DNA of 8,746 nucleotides from CAZIOQ01 sp964540975 (GTDB lineage Bacteria; Patescibacteriota; Microgenomatia; UBA12405; UBA6130). Position numbers and translations under genes: made by a program. Positions 1 to 5,831 of this stretch are shown in pieces (the first letter of the stretch is position 1; each line of letters opens with the position of its first letter). Location of the stretch: assembly GCA_964540975.1 (NCBI GenBank), contig CAZIOQ010000001.1, positions 1 to 8,746 of the forward strand, written 5' to 3'. Under the pieces are notes generated by a model. That model saw nothing but the letters and a program-made list of their open reading frames with translations. It ran no database searches and had not been told where the DNA came from.

Positions 1-2
1 TT

Positions 3-314
3 ATTTTAACAGTTGATAAAGATTTTAAAAATTATCATTTTGGTCAAGCTTTAGAAAAGATTTATCAATTTTTTTGGCATAACTTTTGTGATATTTATAT
101 TGAACAAACAAAAAATCGCCGGATCGAAGCCTTACCGACACTGATCAAAATATTAGTTACTAGTTTGAAATTACTCCATCCTTTTGCTCCATTTGTGACC
201 GAAGAAATTTATCAAATTTTTAAGAAAAAATTTGATCAGCACAAAAAGAACAAATTATTTGTTCAATCAGCTTTGATTATTAGTCAATGGCCTGGAAAAA
301 GATCCGAAAAATAG
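3..314 (+). CDS. valS: Valyl-tRNA synthetase, C-terminal fragment (5' end outside window)
   Basis: This is the last 103 codons of an open frame running in from the left edge and ending at TAG 312-314. The product charges tRNA-Val with valine in the cytoplasm; only the helical anticodon-binding domain is visible. Diagnostic stretches are the FWHNFCDIYIEQTKNR helix, which matches the ValRS 'W..FCDWYLE..K' signature, and HPFAPFVTEEIYQ, which matches 'HP..PF.TEE.WQ'. IleRS and LeuRS are less likely because of the FCD-Y-E pattern. The protein ends a few residues after 'SQWPG', where most bacterial ValRS continue for about 100 residues into a tRNA-binding coiled coil, so that arm is missing. The next gene lacks coiled-coil sequence and starts with a membrane segment in another frame, so a simple frameshift does not explain the short end. 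The last 28 nt overlap the next gene. Confidence 0.85.
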   Translation: MLTVDKDFKNYHFGQALEKIYQFFWHNFCDIYIEQTKNRRIEALPTLIKILVTSLKLLHPFAPFVTEEIYQIFKKKFDQHKKNKLFVQSALIISQWPGKRSEK

Positions 315-601
315 ATCTTTTTCTTTGTTTTTGTCTCATTTTTTTGATCATTAGTTTTTTTTGGTTGCAGGTTGTGTTATCTACTGAAAATTATAAAAGA
401 AAATTAAAAACTGACCTTAAAAACTGGGAGCAGGTAGTTAAACAAGAACCTGGTTATCCTGATGGTTGGGCTAAGCTGGCAATAATTTGGCTTTCGCTTG
501 GCCGCAGGGACTTAAGTTTGTTAGCAATTAAAGAGGCAAGAAATTTGGCTTTTTTTAGAGATGATCTGAAAGATTTAGAAGAAAAAATAGCCAACTTTTG
601 A
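287..601 (+). CDS. Small membrane-anchored TPR-like protein
   Basis: This 104-residue protein has unknown specific function. A short basic N-terminus (KKIRK, residues 4-8) is followed by one strongly hydrophobic segment at about 11-31, so it is probably a single-pass, signal-anchored membrane protein. The rest is helical: a charged helix at about 34-52, then a tetratricopeptide-like helix pair at about 54-90 with W61-A-K-L, G72 and A80 in TPR-like spacing, then a charged tail. One TPR is too little to be sure of the fold; such units usually bind proteins. The ATG at 287 lies inside the end of valS and no Shine-Dalgarno sequence precedes it, so translation may be coupled to valS termination. 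A later start would remove the basic residues before the membrane segment. The gene ends 4 bp from the convergent bL25 stop codon. Confidence 0.65.
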   Translation: MAWKKIRKIDLFLCFCLIFLIISFFWLQVVLSTENYKRKLKTDLKNWEQVVKQEPGYPDGWAKLAIIWLSLGRRDLSLLAIKEARNLAFFRDDLKDLEEKIANF

Positions 602-607
602 GAAGTT
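593..607. terminator. Possible weak bidirectional terminator between convergent genes
   Basis: AACTT (593-597) and AAGTT (603-607) can form a 5-bp stem with a 5-nt loop, spanning the stop codons of both convergent genes. A T-rich run follows on the plus strand (609-635), and a run of six T follows on the minus strand. The stem is short and AT-rich and the pyrimidine run also encodes the bL25 tail, so the call is tentative. Confidence 0.25.
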
Positions 608-1307
608 ATTCCTCTTTTTCTCCTTTTTCTTCTGGTTCTGTTGCTTCAGTTTTAGCTGTTTCCCCGGCCGGACTAGGAACTGCTTCTTCGGTTGGAGCAG
701 CCGCCTCTTCAGGAGGTGCGACTACTTCTTCTTTAGCCGGTGCTTCAATTTGGACGATAACCTGTTCTGGATTAGTATGTAAAGTAATTTTCTTAGGATC
801 AATTTTGAGACTGCTAACAGTAATCATATCACCAATTTTTTCTAGTTTGGCAATATCAATAATAAATTTTTCTGGTAAATCGGTTGGTAAGGCTTCAACT
901 TCGATTTCGTTCAAAACTTGGACTAAAATTCCTTCTCCTTTTTCTATTGCTGGTGATTGGCCTTGCATTTCAATCGGAATATCGGCCGTTACTTTTTCTT
1001 TCAAGTTGACTTGATGGAAATCTAGATGAATCAATTCATCAGTAATTGGGTCAAATTGAGGATTTTTCATTAACACTGGTCTTGGAGATTTTTCCTCTTT
1101 AACTAAAAGATCAATTAAGGTTGTTTCTCCATATTGTTGGAAAAATTTTTGAATTGTTTTTTTATCCACTTTAATCGCTGTTGACTTGATTTCTTTCCCA
1201 TAAATATTAGCGGGCAAAAATCCTTCTTTTCTGAGTTTTTTGACTTTTTTGCCCCTAATTTCTCTTTTTTCTACCTTAAGTTGTGGTCTTATTTGTTGAG
1301 TCTTCAT
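606..1307 (-). CDS. rplY: Large ribosomal subunit protein bL25, CTC (general stress) form
   Basis: This 233-residue protein binds 5S rRNA in the large ribosomal subunit. The N-terminal 5S-binding domain spans about 8-98: 'KVEKREIRGKKVKKLRKEG' leads into 'LPANIYGK', then 'VLMKNPQFDPITDELIHLDFHQV' in its usual place. A CTC-type C-terminal beta domain follows at about 105-188, including the typical 'EVEALPTDLPEKFIIDI' region. Residues 190-233 form a low-complexity tail rich in Ala, Pro and Glu, probably disordered. The length matches the long bacterial CTC form, not the about 95-residue E. coli L25. ATG at 1307 is the natural start, since the domain begins within a few residues of it. No Shine-Dalgarno sequence precedes it, but a promoter-like pair ends 11 nt upstream. 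The gene lies 26 nt after the RNHCP gene and may be transcribed both with it and alone. Confidence 0.93.
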   Translation of the reverse strand: MKTQQIRPQLKVEKREIRGKKVKKLRKEGFLPANIYGKEIKSTAIKVDKKTIQKFFQQYGETTLIDLLVKEEKSPRPVLMKNPQFDPITDELIHLDFHQVNLKEKVTADIPIEMQGQSPAIEKGEGILVQVLNEIEVEALPTDLPEKFIIDIAKLEKIGDMITVSSLKIDPKKITLHTNPEQVIVQIEAPAKEEVVAPPEEAAAPTEEAVPSPAGETAKTEATEPEEKGEKEE

Positions 1308-1318
1308 AAAGTAAAGGT

Positions 1319-1347
1319 ATTTTACCGGATAAGTTAGGATAAATCAA
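1319..1347 (-). promoter_or_regulatory. rplY: Candidate sigma70-type promoter for bL25, near-leaderless
   Basis: On the minus strand TTGATT (1347-1342) and TAAAAT (1324-1319) are separated by exactly 17 nt, close to the TTGACA/TATAAT consensus. The -10 box ends 11 nt before the bL25 ATG, so transcription would start about 4-5 nt upstream of it and give an almost leaderless mRNA. The -35 box lies within the last codons of the RNHCP gene. Confidence 0.5.
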
Positions 1348-1645
1348 CCGGAATTTTTGCTAATTTTAATAAAAGTTTAGGATTGTCATTTTTAGCGGTG
1401 CGATTCAGTTTTTTTTGGTGGCATTTAAGGCACCGGAAAACAATTTTTGTTTCTTGATTCTTTTTGATCAAGCCAATTGGTTCCATTAATCCAAAACAGT
1501 CTGATTTTCTATCACCAGGATTAATATCTGTATGTTTACTCCAAAGACAATAAGGACAGTGGTTGGTATAACCATCACCAATAACTTGCCTGCCGCAAAC
1601 TTCACAAATAAAATTTTCTTTTTTAATTTGGAATGTTGTTTTCAC
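1334..1645 (-). CDS. RNHCP domain zinc-binding protein
   Basis: This 103-residue cytoplasmic protein is recognised as an RNHCP-domain protein by 'F-I-C-x2-C-G' (12-18), 'TNHCPYCLWSKHTD' (27-40), 'GDRKSDCFGLMEPI' (44-57), 'RCLKCH' (71-76) and 'NRTAKNDN' (81-88). The name-giving RNHCP motif reads TNHCP here. Cysteine pairs C14/C17, C30/C33 and C72/C75 are good zinc ligands, with C50 and H29 also near. The family is small and its function is not established; a nucleic-acid-related role is plausible for a compact multi-CxxC protein but is inference. The start is a GTG at 1645-1643; no in-frame ATG lies nearby and the domain begins about 10 residues later. It is divergent from transketolase, with 45 bp between the starts, and is followed closely by bL25, so both may be co-transcribed. 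Confidence 0.8.
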   Translation of the reverse strand: MKTTFQIKKENFICEVCGRQVIGDGYTNHCPYCLWSKHTDINPGDRKSDCFGLMEPIGLIKKNQETKIVFRCLKCHQKKLNRTAKNDNPKLLLKLAKIPVDLS

Positions 1646-1651
1646 TGCTGC

Positions 1652-1680
1652 TTTATTTTAAATCAAAACTCTGTTAAAAT
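1652..1680 (+). promoter_or_regulatory. Candidate promoter for the transketolase operon
   Basis: TAAAAT at 1675-1680 is a 5-of-6 match to the -10 consensus and lies 10 nt before the ATG at 1691. With a 17-nt spacer the -35 position is TTTATT (1652-1657), a weak match. It faces and overlaps the candidate RNHCP promoter within the 45-bp divergent gap. Confidence 0.35.
1655..1660 (-). promoter_or_regulatory. Candidate -10 box for the RNHCP gene
   Basis: On the minus strand TAAAAT (1660-1655) lies 9 nt before the GTG start, implying a leader of only a few nucleotides or none. The -35 position 17 nt upstream (AAGATT) is a poor match, so this rests on one hexamer in AT-rich DNA. Confidence 0.3.
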
Positions 1681-1690
1681 CTTTATAACT

Positions 1691-2509
1691 ATGCCACGGG
1701 CTTGTTCTGTTTCCCAACTAGAAGCAATTAGTCAACGTTTACGCCATCGGATTTTAACAATGATTTTTAAGGCTGGTTCTGGTCATCCTGCTGGTAGTTT
1801 ATCTTCCTTAGAAATTTTGGTCTCTCTTTATTTTGGAGGAATTTTAAAATATGATTCTAGACAACCTGATTGGGAGGAAAGGGATCGGTTGATTATCTCT
1901 TGCGGTCATATTGCGCCAGCTGTTTATGCGGTTTTGGCTGAGGCAAATTTTTTTTCCAAAAAAAAACTAGGAAGTTTTAGAAGTTTAAATTCTTATCTTC
2001 AGGGCCATATTTATCATCGGGTGCCTGGAGTAGAGTATTCTTCGGGCTCGTTGGGTCAAGGGCTTTCAGTGGCAGTCGGGTTGGCCTTAGGTTTGCGGGG
2101 AACAATTAGTCGGATCTTTTGCTTGATGAGCGATGGCGAACAACAAGAGGGTCAGATTTGGGAAGCGGCAATGACCGCGGCAAAATATAAATTAGATAAT
2201 TTAGTCGCCATTGTTGACGCCAATAAAATTCAAATTGATGGTCTGGTGGAAGAAATAATGCCCTTGGGTAATCTTAAAATGAAATATGAAGCTTTTGGCT
2301 GGAAAGTTTTGGAAGTTGACGGTAATGATTTTCGAGAATTAATTCCTGCTTTATCTCAGGCAGTGGAATTTAAACATCAACCAGTGGTTTTAGTTGCTAA
2401 TACTCTTGCTGGTAAAGGGGTTCCTTTTATGGAAGGTGATCCGTCTTGGCATGGCCGAGGCTTAACCGAGAAGGAATACAAGCAAGCTTTACATGAGTTA
2501 AAGATTTGA
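1691..2509 (+). CDS. tkt: Transketolase, N-terminal (ThDP pyrophosphate-binding) subunit
   Basis: This 272-residue subunit pairs with the next gene to make a two-polypeptide transketolase. The enzyme moves two-carbon ketol units between sugar phosphates in the cytoplasm (non-oxidative pentose phosphate pathway). Visible features are GHPAGSLSS with H32, SCGH with H73, 'GSLGQGLSVAVGLALG' (119-134), the thiamine diphosphate/metal motif S147-D148-G149-E150 through N178, and 'W253-H-G' near the end. The usual G of GDG is Ser. The length is normal for the split N-subunit. The open frame extends upstream to 1532, but that part is antisense to the RNHCP gene and has no transketolase sequence, so ATG 1691 is chosen. 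It heads a tight two-gene operon, 9 nt before its partner. E1-like dehydrogenase subunits and DXPS are less likely because the motif order and split size fit transketolase. Confidence 0.92.
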   Translation: MPRACSVSQLEAISQRLRHRILTMIFKAGSGHPAGSLSSLEILVSLYFGGILKYDSRQPDWEERDRLIISCGHIAPAVYAVLAEANFFSKKKLGSFRSLNSYLQGHIYHRVPGVEYSSGSLGQGLSVAVGLALGLRGTISRIFCLMSDGEQQEGQIWEAAMTAAKYKLDNLVAIVDANKIQIDGLVEEIMPLGNLKMKYEAFGWKVLEVDGNDFRELIPALSQAVEFKHQPVVLVANTLAGKGVPFMEGDPSWHGRGLTEKEYKQALHELKI

Positions 2510-2518
2510 CTTAATTTT

Positions 2519-3442
2519 ATGAATCTTAAATCAACCCGAGATGGTTTTGGGGAAGCAATTTTTGAATTAGCAAAAAGCGAATCAAAATTGGTAGTGGTGA
2601 GTGCAGATTTAAAGTCTTCGACTCGGGTAGAAAAATTTGCTCAAAATTTCCCTAAGAGATTTTTTGAAGTTGGGGTAGCAGAACAAAATTTGATTGGGGT
2701 AGCGGCTGGTTTAGCAATGAGTGGCAAGATTGTTTTTGCTACTTCTTTTGCTTGTTTTTCTCCAGCAATTAATTGGGCCCAGATTAGACAAACAATTTGC
2801 TACAATAACTTGAATGTTAAAATTGTTGGTAGTCATGCTGGTTTGGCTACCGGAGCTGATGGTGCCACTCACCAGGCTTTAGAAGATATTGCTTTAACCA
2901 CAGTTTTGCCTAAAATGACGGTTGTTGCTCCGGCTGACTATAATCAAACAAAAGAAGCAGTGGCTATTTTGACTAAAATAAAAGGTCCGGCATATCTAAG
3001 ACTAACCCGGCCGCCAACTATTGGTTTAAACCAAGTTGATTTCTCCCCAGAAGAGAAAAACTTTGTTTTAGGTGTCCCTCAAAAAATAAAATCAGGAGAA
3101 AAACTTACTTTAGTTGGTTTTGGTCCAATTTTACCCGAGGTATTATTTAAAATTCCTGTCAAAAAATTAGCCAAAATGGAAGTTTTTAATTGTCATAGTT
3201 TAAAACCCTTTGAGGCGAAACCAATTTTAAATTCAATTAAAAAAACCGGTAAGTTAGTTTGTTTAGAAGATCATCAAAAAATTGGTGGCTTAGGAACATT
3301 ATTAGCAAGTCAAATAGTCAAATCAGGAATTAAAACAAAATTTGTTCATTTAGGCGTTGATGATAAGTTTGGTTGTTCAGCAAAAAACTTCAGAAACTTG
3401 TGGAAGAAATATATCCTTGATTCTCTTGATCAATTACTTTAA
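2519..3442 (+). CDS. tkt: Transketolase, C-terminal (pyrimidine-binding) subunit
   Basis: This 307-residue subunit supplies the aminopyrimidine-binding half of the ThDP site and the C-terminal domain of the split transketolase. The key segment is 'RFFEVGVAEQNLIGVAAGLAMSG' around 47-69; E55 in GVAEQN is the conserved glutamate that activates ThDP. Then come 'FATSFACF' (73-80), 'GSHAGLATGADGATHQALEDIAL' (about 104-126) and 'VVAPAD' (135-140). The C-terminal domain (about 185-307) contains 'CLEDHQKIGGLG' and 'LGVDDKFGCSAKNFRNLWKKYIL', usual for this subunit. The ATG at 2519 follows the N-subunit stop by 9 nt; no Shine-Dalgarno site is seen, so expression is probably coupled to the upstream gene. 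DXPS and pyruvate dehydrogenase beta share the fold, but pairing with an N-subunit makes transketolase the best call. Confidence 0.92.
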   Translation: MNLKSTRDGFGEAIFELAKSESKLVVVSADLKSSTRVEKFAQNFPKRFFEVGVAEQNLIGVAAGLAMSGKIVFATSFACFSPAINWAQIRQTICYNNLNVKIVGSHAGLATGADGATHQALEDIALTTVLPKMTVVAPADYNQTKEAVAILTKIKGPAYLRLTRPPTIGLNQVDFSPEEKNFVLGVPQKIKSGEKLTLVGFGPILPEVLFKIPVKKLAKMEVFNCHSLKPFEAKPILNSIKKTGKLVCLEDHQKIGGLGTLLASQIVKSGIKTKFVHLGVDDKFGCSAKNFRNLWKKYILDSLDQLL

Positions 3443-3452
3443 TTTATTTTGC

Positions 3453-3479
3453 GCCTCAGAACCCCGCCTATCCTGAGGC
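3453..3479. repeat. Inverted repeat (hairpin) after transketolase
   Basis: GCCTCAG (3453-3459) and CTGAGGC (3473-3479) are a perfect 7-bp inverted repeat with a 13-nt C-rich loop, starting 11 nt after the transketolase stop. No T-run follows, so it is not a standard intrinsic terminator. It could stabilise the mRNA 3' end or be part of a dispersed intergenic repeat. A TGAGGCA unit at 3474-3480 recurs at 3489-3495. Confidence 0.45.
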
Positions 3480-3526
3480 AGAGATGAATGAGGCAAGAAA
3501 AAAGCCGAATCAGCCAAGGAAAGTTC

Positions 3527-3557
3527 GCCTTTCCCCGAGCGGAGAGGCTGCATTTTT
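3527..3557 (+). terminator. Candidate intrinsic terminator of the transketolase operon
   Basis: GCCTTTCC (3527-3534) can pair with GGAGAGGC (3541-3548), eight pairs including one wobble, around a 6-nt loop, followed 4 nt later by five T (3553-3557). The T-run is slightly distant from the stem. A competing hairpin, GGAAAG (3518-3523) with CTTTCC (3529-3534), uses the same left arm. Confidence 0.4.
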
Positions 3558-3567
3558 GGTTCTAGGA

Positions 3568-3573
3568 TATAAT
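3568..3573 (+). promoter_or_regulatory. Candidate -10 box for the PBP operon
   Basis: A perfect TATAAT lies 29 nt before the ATG at 3603, implying a leader of about 22 nt. The -35 position (AGGCTG at 17-nt spacing) does not match the consensus. No Shine-Dalgarno sequence is seen between it and the ATG. Confidence 0.4.
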
Positions 3574-3602
3574 TTGATTATTAAAAATTTTCTTCTACTC
3601 AG

Positions 3603-5780
3603 ATGTTTTTGAAAAAAATTTTGCCATTGTTGAAAGAGAAAAGGATTTGGTGGTCAGGATTTTTAGGAGGAATAATATTTTTAGGCAGTTTTTTTGTTTT
3701 TCTAATCACTTCAATTCCTTCACCAAAAAAATTAGCCACCTTTCCTTATCCGGCCTCAACTTTAATTTATGACCGGAACAATAATCTTTTGTATGAAATT
3801 TATGCTGATAAAAATAGAACTCCAGTAATTTTGGATCGAATTCCTACCTCTCTGGTTAAGGCTACTTTAGCAATCGAAGACAAAAATTTTTATTCTCACC
3901 ATGGCTTTGATCTTAGAGGAATCATTCGGGCTTGTTATAACATTATTTTCCATCATCGCCTTCAGGGAGGTTCAACGATTACCCAACAGTTAGTGAAAAA
4001 TGCTTTATTGACCCCGGAAAGAACTTTTACCCGGAAAATTAAAGAAGCAATTTTAACCTTTTTAACAGAATTAATTTATTCTAAAAATCAAATTTTAGAA
4101 ATGTATTTCAATCAGACACCATATGGTGGTATATCCTGGGGGGTCGAAGCAGCAGCTAAGACCTATTTTGAGAAAGATGTCCAAGATTTGACCTTAGCCG
4201 AGTCAGCTCTGTTAGCTGGATTACCAGCCGCACCAACTAAATTCTCACCTTTTATTCATCCCGATTTAGCCTTATCAAGACAAAAATTAGTTTTAAAAAA
4301 GATGTTGGAATATAAGATGATTAGTCAGGAAGATTATGAAAAAGCAGTCAATGAGAAACTTAAATTTGCTTCTCCTGGGGCAAAAATAAAAGCACCACAT
4401 TTTGTTTTTTATGTTAAAGAACAGTTAGTGGAAAAATTTGGTCAAGCAGTGGTTGAGCAAGGTGGATTAAGAGTAAAAACTACTTTGGATTTGTCTCTTC
4501 AAGAAATGACTCAACAAATAGTGTTAAGTGAGGTAGCCAAGCTTAAAGCAGCCAAGGTAAGTAATGGAGCGGTTTTGGTCACTAATCCTAAAACTGGGGA
4601 GATTTTAGCGATGGTTGGCTCGAAGGATTATTTTGCTGAAGACATTGATGGTAAGTTTAATGTGACTACTGCTGGCAGACAACCTGGTTCAGCAATAAAG
4701 CCGATTAATTATGCGGTCGGTTTGGAGACAAGAAAAGTTACTCCGGCAACAGTTTTTAATGATATGCCGACTTGTTTTTCGGTTCCAGGCCAGAAAATCT
4801 ATTGTCCGCGTAATTATGATGGTCTTTTTCATGGCCCAGTGCAATTAAGATTTGCTTTAGGCAACTCGTTTAATCTACCGGCAGTAAAAATGTTGGCTTT
4901 AAATAGTCTTGAGACATTTATTGCTTCTGCTTCAGCAATGGGAATTACTAGTTTTAAAGATCCATCTTTGTATGGTCTTTCTTTGACCTTGGGTGGAGGA
5001 GAAGTAAAAATGACAGAAATGGCGACTGCTTTTGGGGTTTTAGCCAATGGTGGTATTAGACAAGATTTGGTTTCAATTTTAGAAATTAAAGACAGAGGCG
5101 GCAAAATTTTAGAAAAATTTGATTTTCTGCCTGGGCCAAGAATAATTTCCTCCGAAACAGCTTATTTAATTAGTCACATTCTTTTAGACAATAATGCCAG
5201 ATCAGCGGCCTTTGGTCCTTCCTCAACTTTAGTAGTTAAAAATCATCCGGAAGTTTCGGTGAAGACAGGCACGACCAATGATAAGAGAGATAATTGGACA
5301 ATTGGTTATACTCCTTCGGTGGTGGTGGCTGTTTGGGTAGGCAATAATGATAATTCCGAGATGGGTTGGGTGGCCTCAGGAATAACTGGTGCCTCGCCAA
5401 TTTGGAATAAAGTTATTAGTTTTATTTTAAAAGACAAAGATCAAGAATGGCCGATAATGCCTGAGGGAATCGTTGGTAGAACTGTTTGTAATCTGACTGG
5501 TAAATTGCCTCCTTCAGAAGGTTGTGATTCAAGATTCGAATATTTTATTGCCGGTACCGAGCCAACCGAGAGCGAACCCTTGAAAAAAACAATTTTAATT
5601 GATAAAACCACTGGTCAACCGGTTCAACCAGGAGAGGATAAACAAGAAGTAGAATTTCAAGAGCATCTGGTTAGTATTGATCCTTTGGGAACAATTTTTT
5701 GTTTTGATTGTCCGCCTCCTCCAGAAGAATATCGGGTCAAAATTTTCCAAAAATCACTTCTTGAGAAAACCCATAAGTAA
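3603..5780 (+). CDS. Class A penicillin-binding protein (PBP1A family), first copy
   Basis: This 725-residue bifunctional enzyme polymerises lipid II into glycan strands and cross-links the stem peptides on the outer face of the cytoplasmic membrane. A basic N-terminus is followed by one membrane segment (about 16-38). The GT51 glycosyltransferase domain (about 55-240) carries E92 in EDKNFYSHHG, GGSTITQQ (122-129), E148 in RKIKE and KNQILEMYFNQ (161-171). The transpeptidase domain carries S363-A-I-K366 (catalytic Ser), S422-F-N424 and K554-T-G556. Both active sites look complete. Cysteines at 391 and 401 flank a loop and have no equivalents in the second copy. C629, C641, C700 and C703 lie in a C-terminal extension of about 100 residues that probably folds with disulfides. 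ATG 3603 gives the expected short basic cytoplasmic tail. A related gene follows after 51 nt, probably in the same operon. Confidence 0.95.
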   Translation: MFLKKILPLLKEKRIWWSGFLGGIIFLGSFFVFLITSIPSPKKLATFPYPASTLIYDRNNNLLYEIYADKNRTPVILDRIPTSLVKATLAIEDKNFYSHHGFDLRGIIRACYNIIFHHRLQGGSTITQQLVKNALLTPERTFTRKIKEAILTFLTELIYSKNQILEMYFNQTPYGGISWGVEAAAKTYFEKDVQDLTLAESALLAGLPAAPTKFSPFIHPDLALSRQKLVLKKMLEYKMISQEDYEKAVNEKLKFASPGAKIKAPHFVFYVKEQLVEKFGQAVVEQGGLRVKTTLDLSLQEMTQQIVLSEVAKLKAAKVSNGAVLVTNPKTGEILAMVGSKDYFAEDIDGKFNVTTAGRQPGSAIKPINYAVGLETRKVTPATVFNDMPTCFSVPGQKIYCPRNYDGLFHGPVQLRFALGNSFNLPAVKMLALNSLETFIASASAMGITSFKDPSLYGLSLTLGGGEVKMTEMATAFGVLANGGIRQDLVSILEIKDRGGKILEKFDFLPGPRIISSETAYLISHILLDNNARSAAFGPSSTLVVKNHPEVSVKTGTTNDKRDNWTIGYTPSVVVAVWVGNNDNSEMGWVASGITGASPIWNKVISFILKDKDQEWPIMPEGIVGRTVCNLTGKLPPSEGCDSRFEYFIAGTEPTESEPLKKTILIDKTTGQPVQPGEDKQEVEFQEHLVSIDPLGTIFCFDCPPPPEEYRVKIFQKSLLEKTHK

Positions 5781-5823
5781 TCTTAAAATTTATTTAAACC
5801 CCAGATCTTTTAAGAATTTTTTT
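5781..5823 (+). terminator. Weak hairpin and T-run between the two PBP genes
   Basis: TCTTAAAA (5781-5788) and TTTTAAGA (5808-5815) are an 8-bp inverted repeat with a 19-nt loop, followed by seven T (5817-5823). The stem is nearly all A/T with a long loop, so termination would be weak at best; partial read-through into the second PBP is the likelier outcome. Confidence 0.3.
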
Positions 5824-5831
5824 GAAAATAA

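Noticed and set aside
598..1014. Open frame of 138 codons on the plus strand
   Set aside because: It lies wholly antisense to the clear bL25 gene; its Ser/Ala-rich translation is what the reverse of the low-complexity bL25 tail would give.
1532..1690. Upstream extension of the transketolase N frame
   Set aside because: It overlaps the RNHCP gene on the other strand, shows no transketolase sequence, and a good start with a candidate promoter exists at 1691.
3511..3550. tRNA gene or remnant suggested by TTCGC and CCGAGCGG
   Set aside because: The stem with TTCGC has a 5-nt loop, there is no acceptor stem or anticodon arm, and no cloverleaf can be drawn.
4829..5104. Minus-strand frame of 91 codons inside the first PBP
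   Set aside because: It is antisense to a highly conserved transpeptidase region and resembles no known family.
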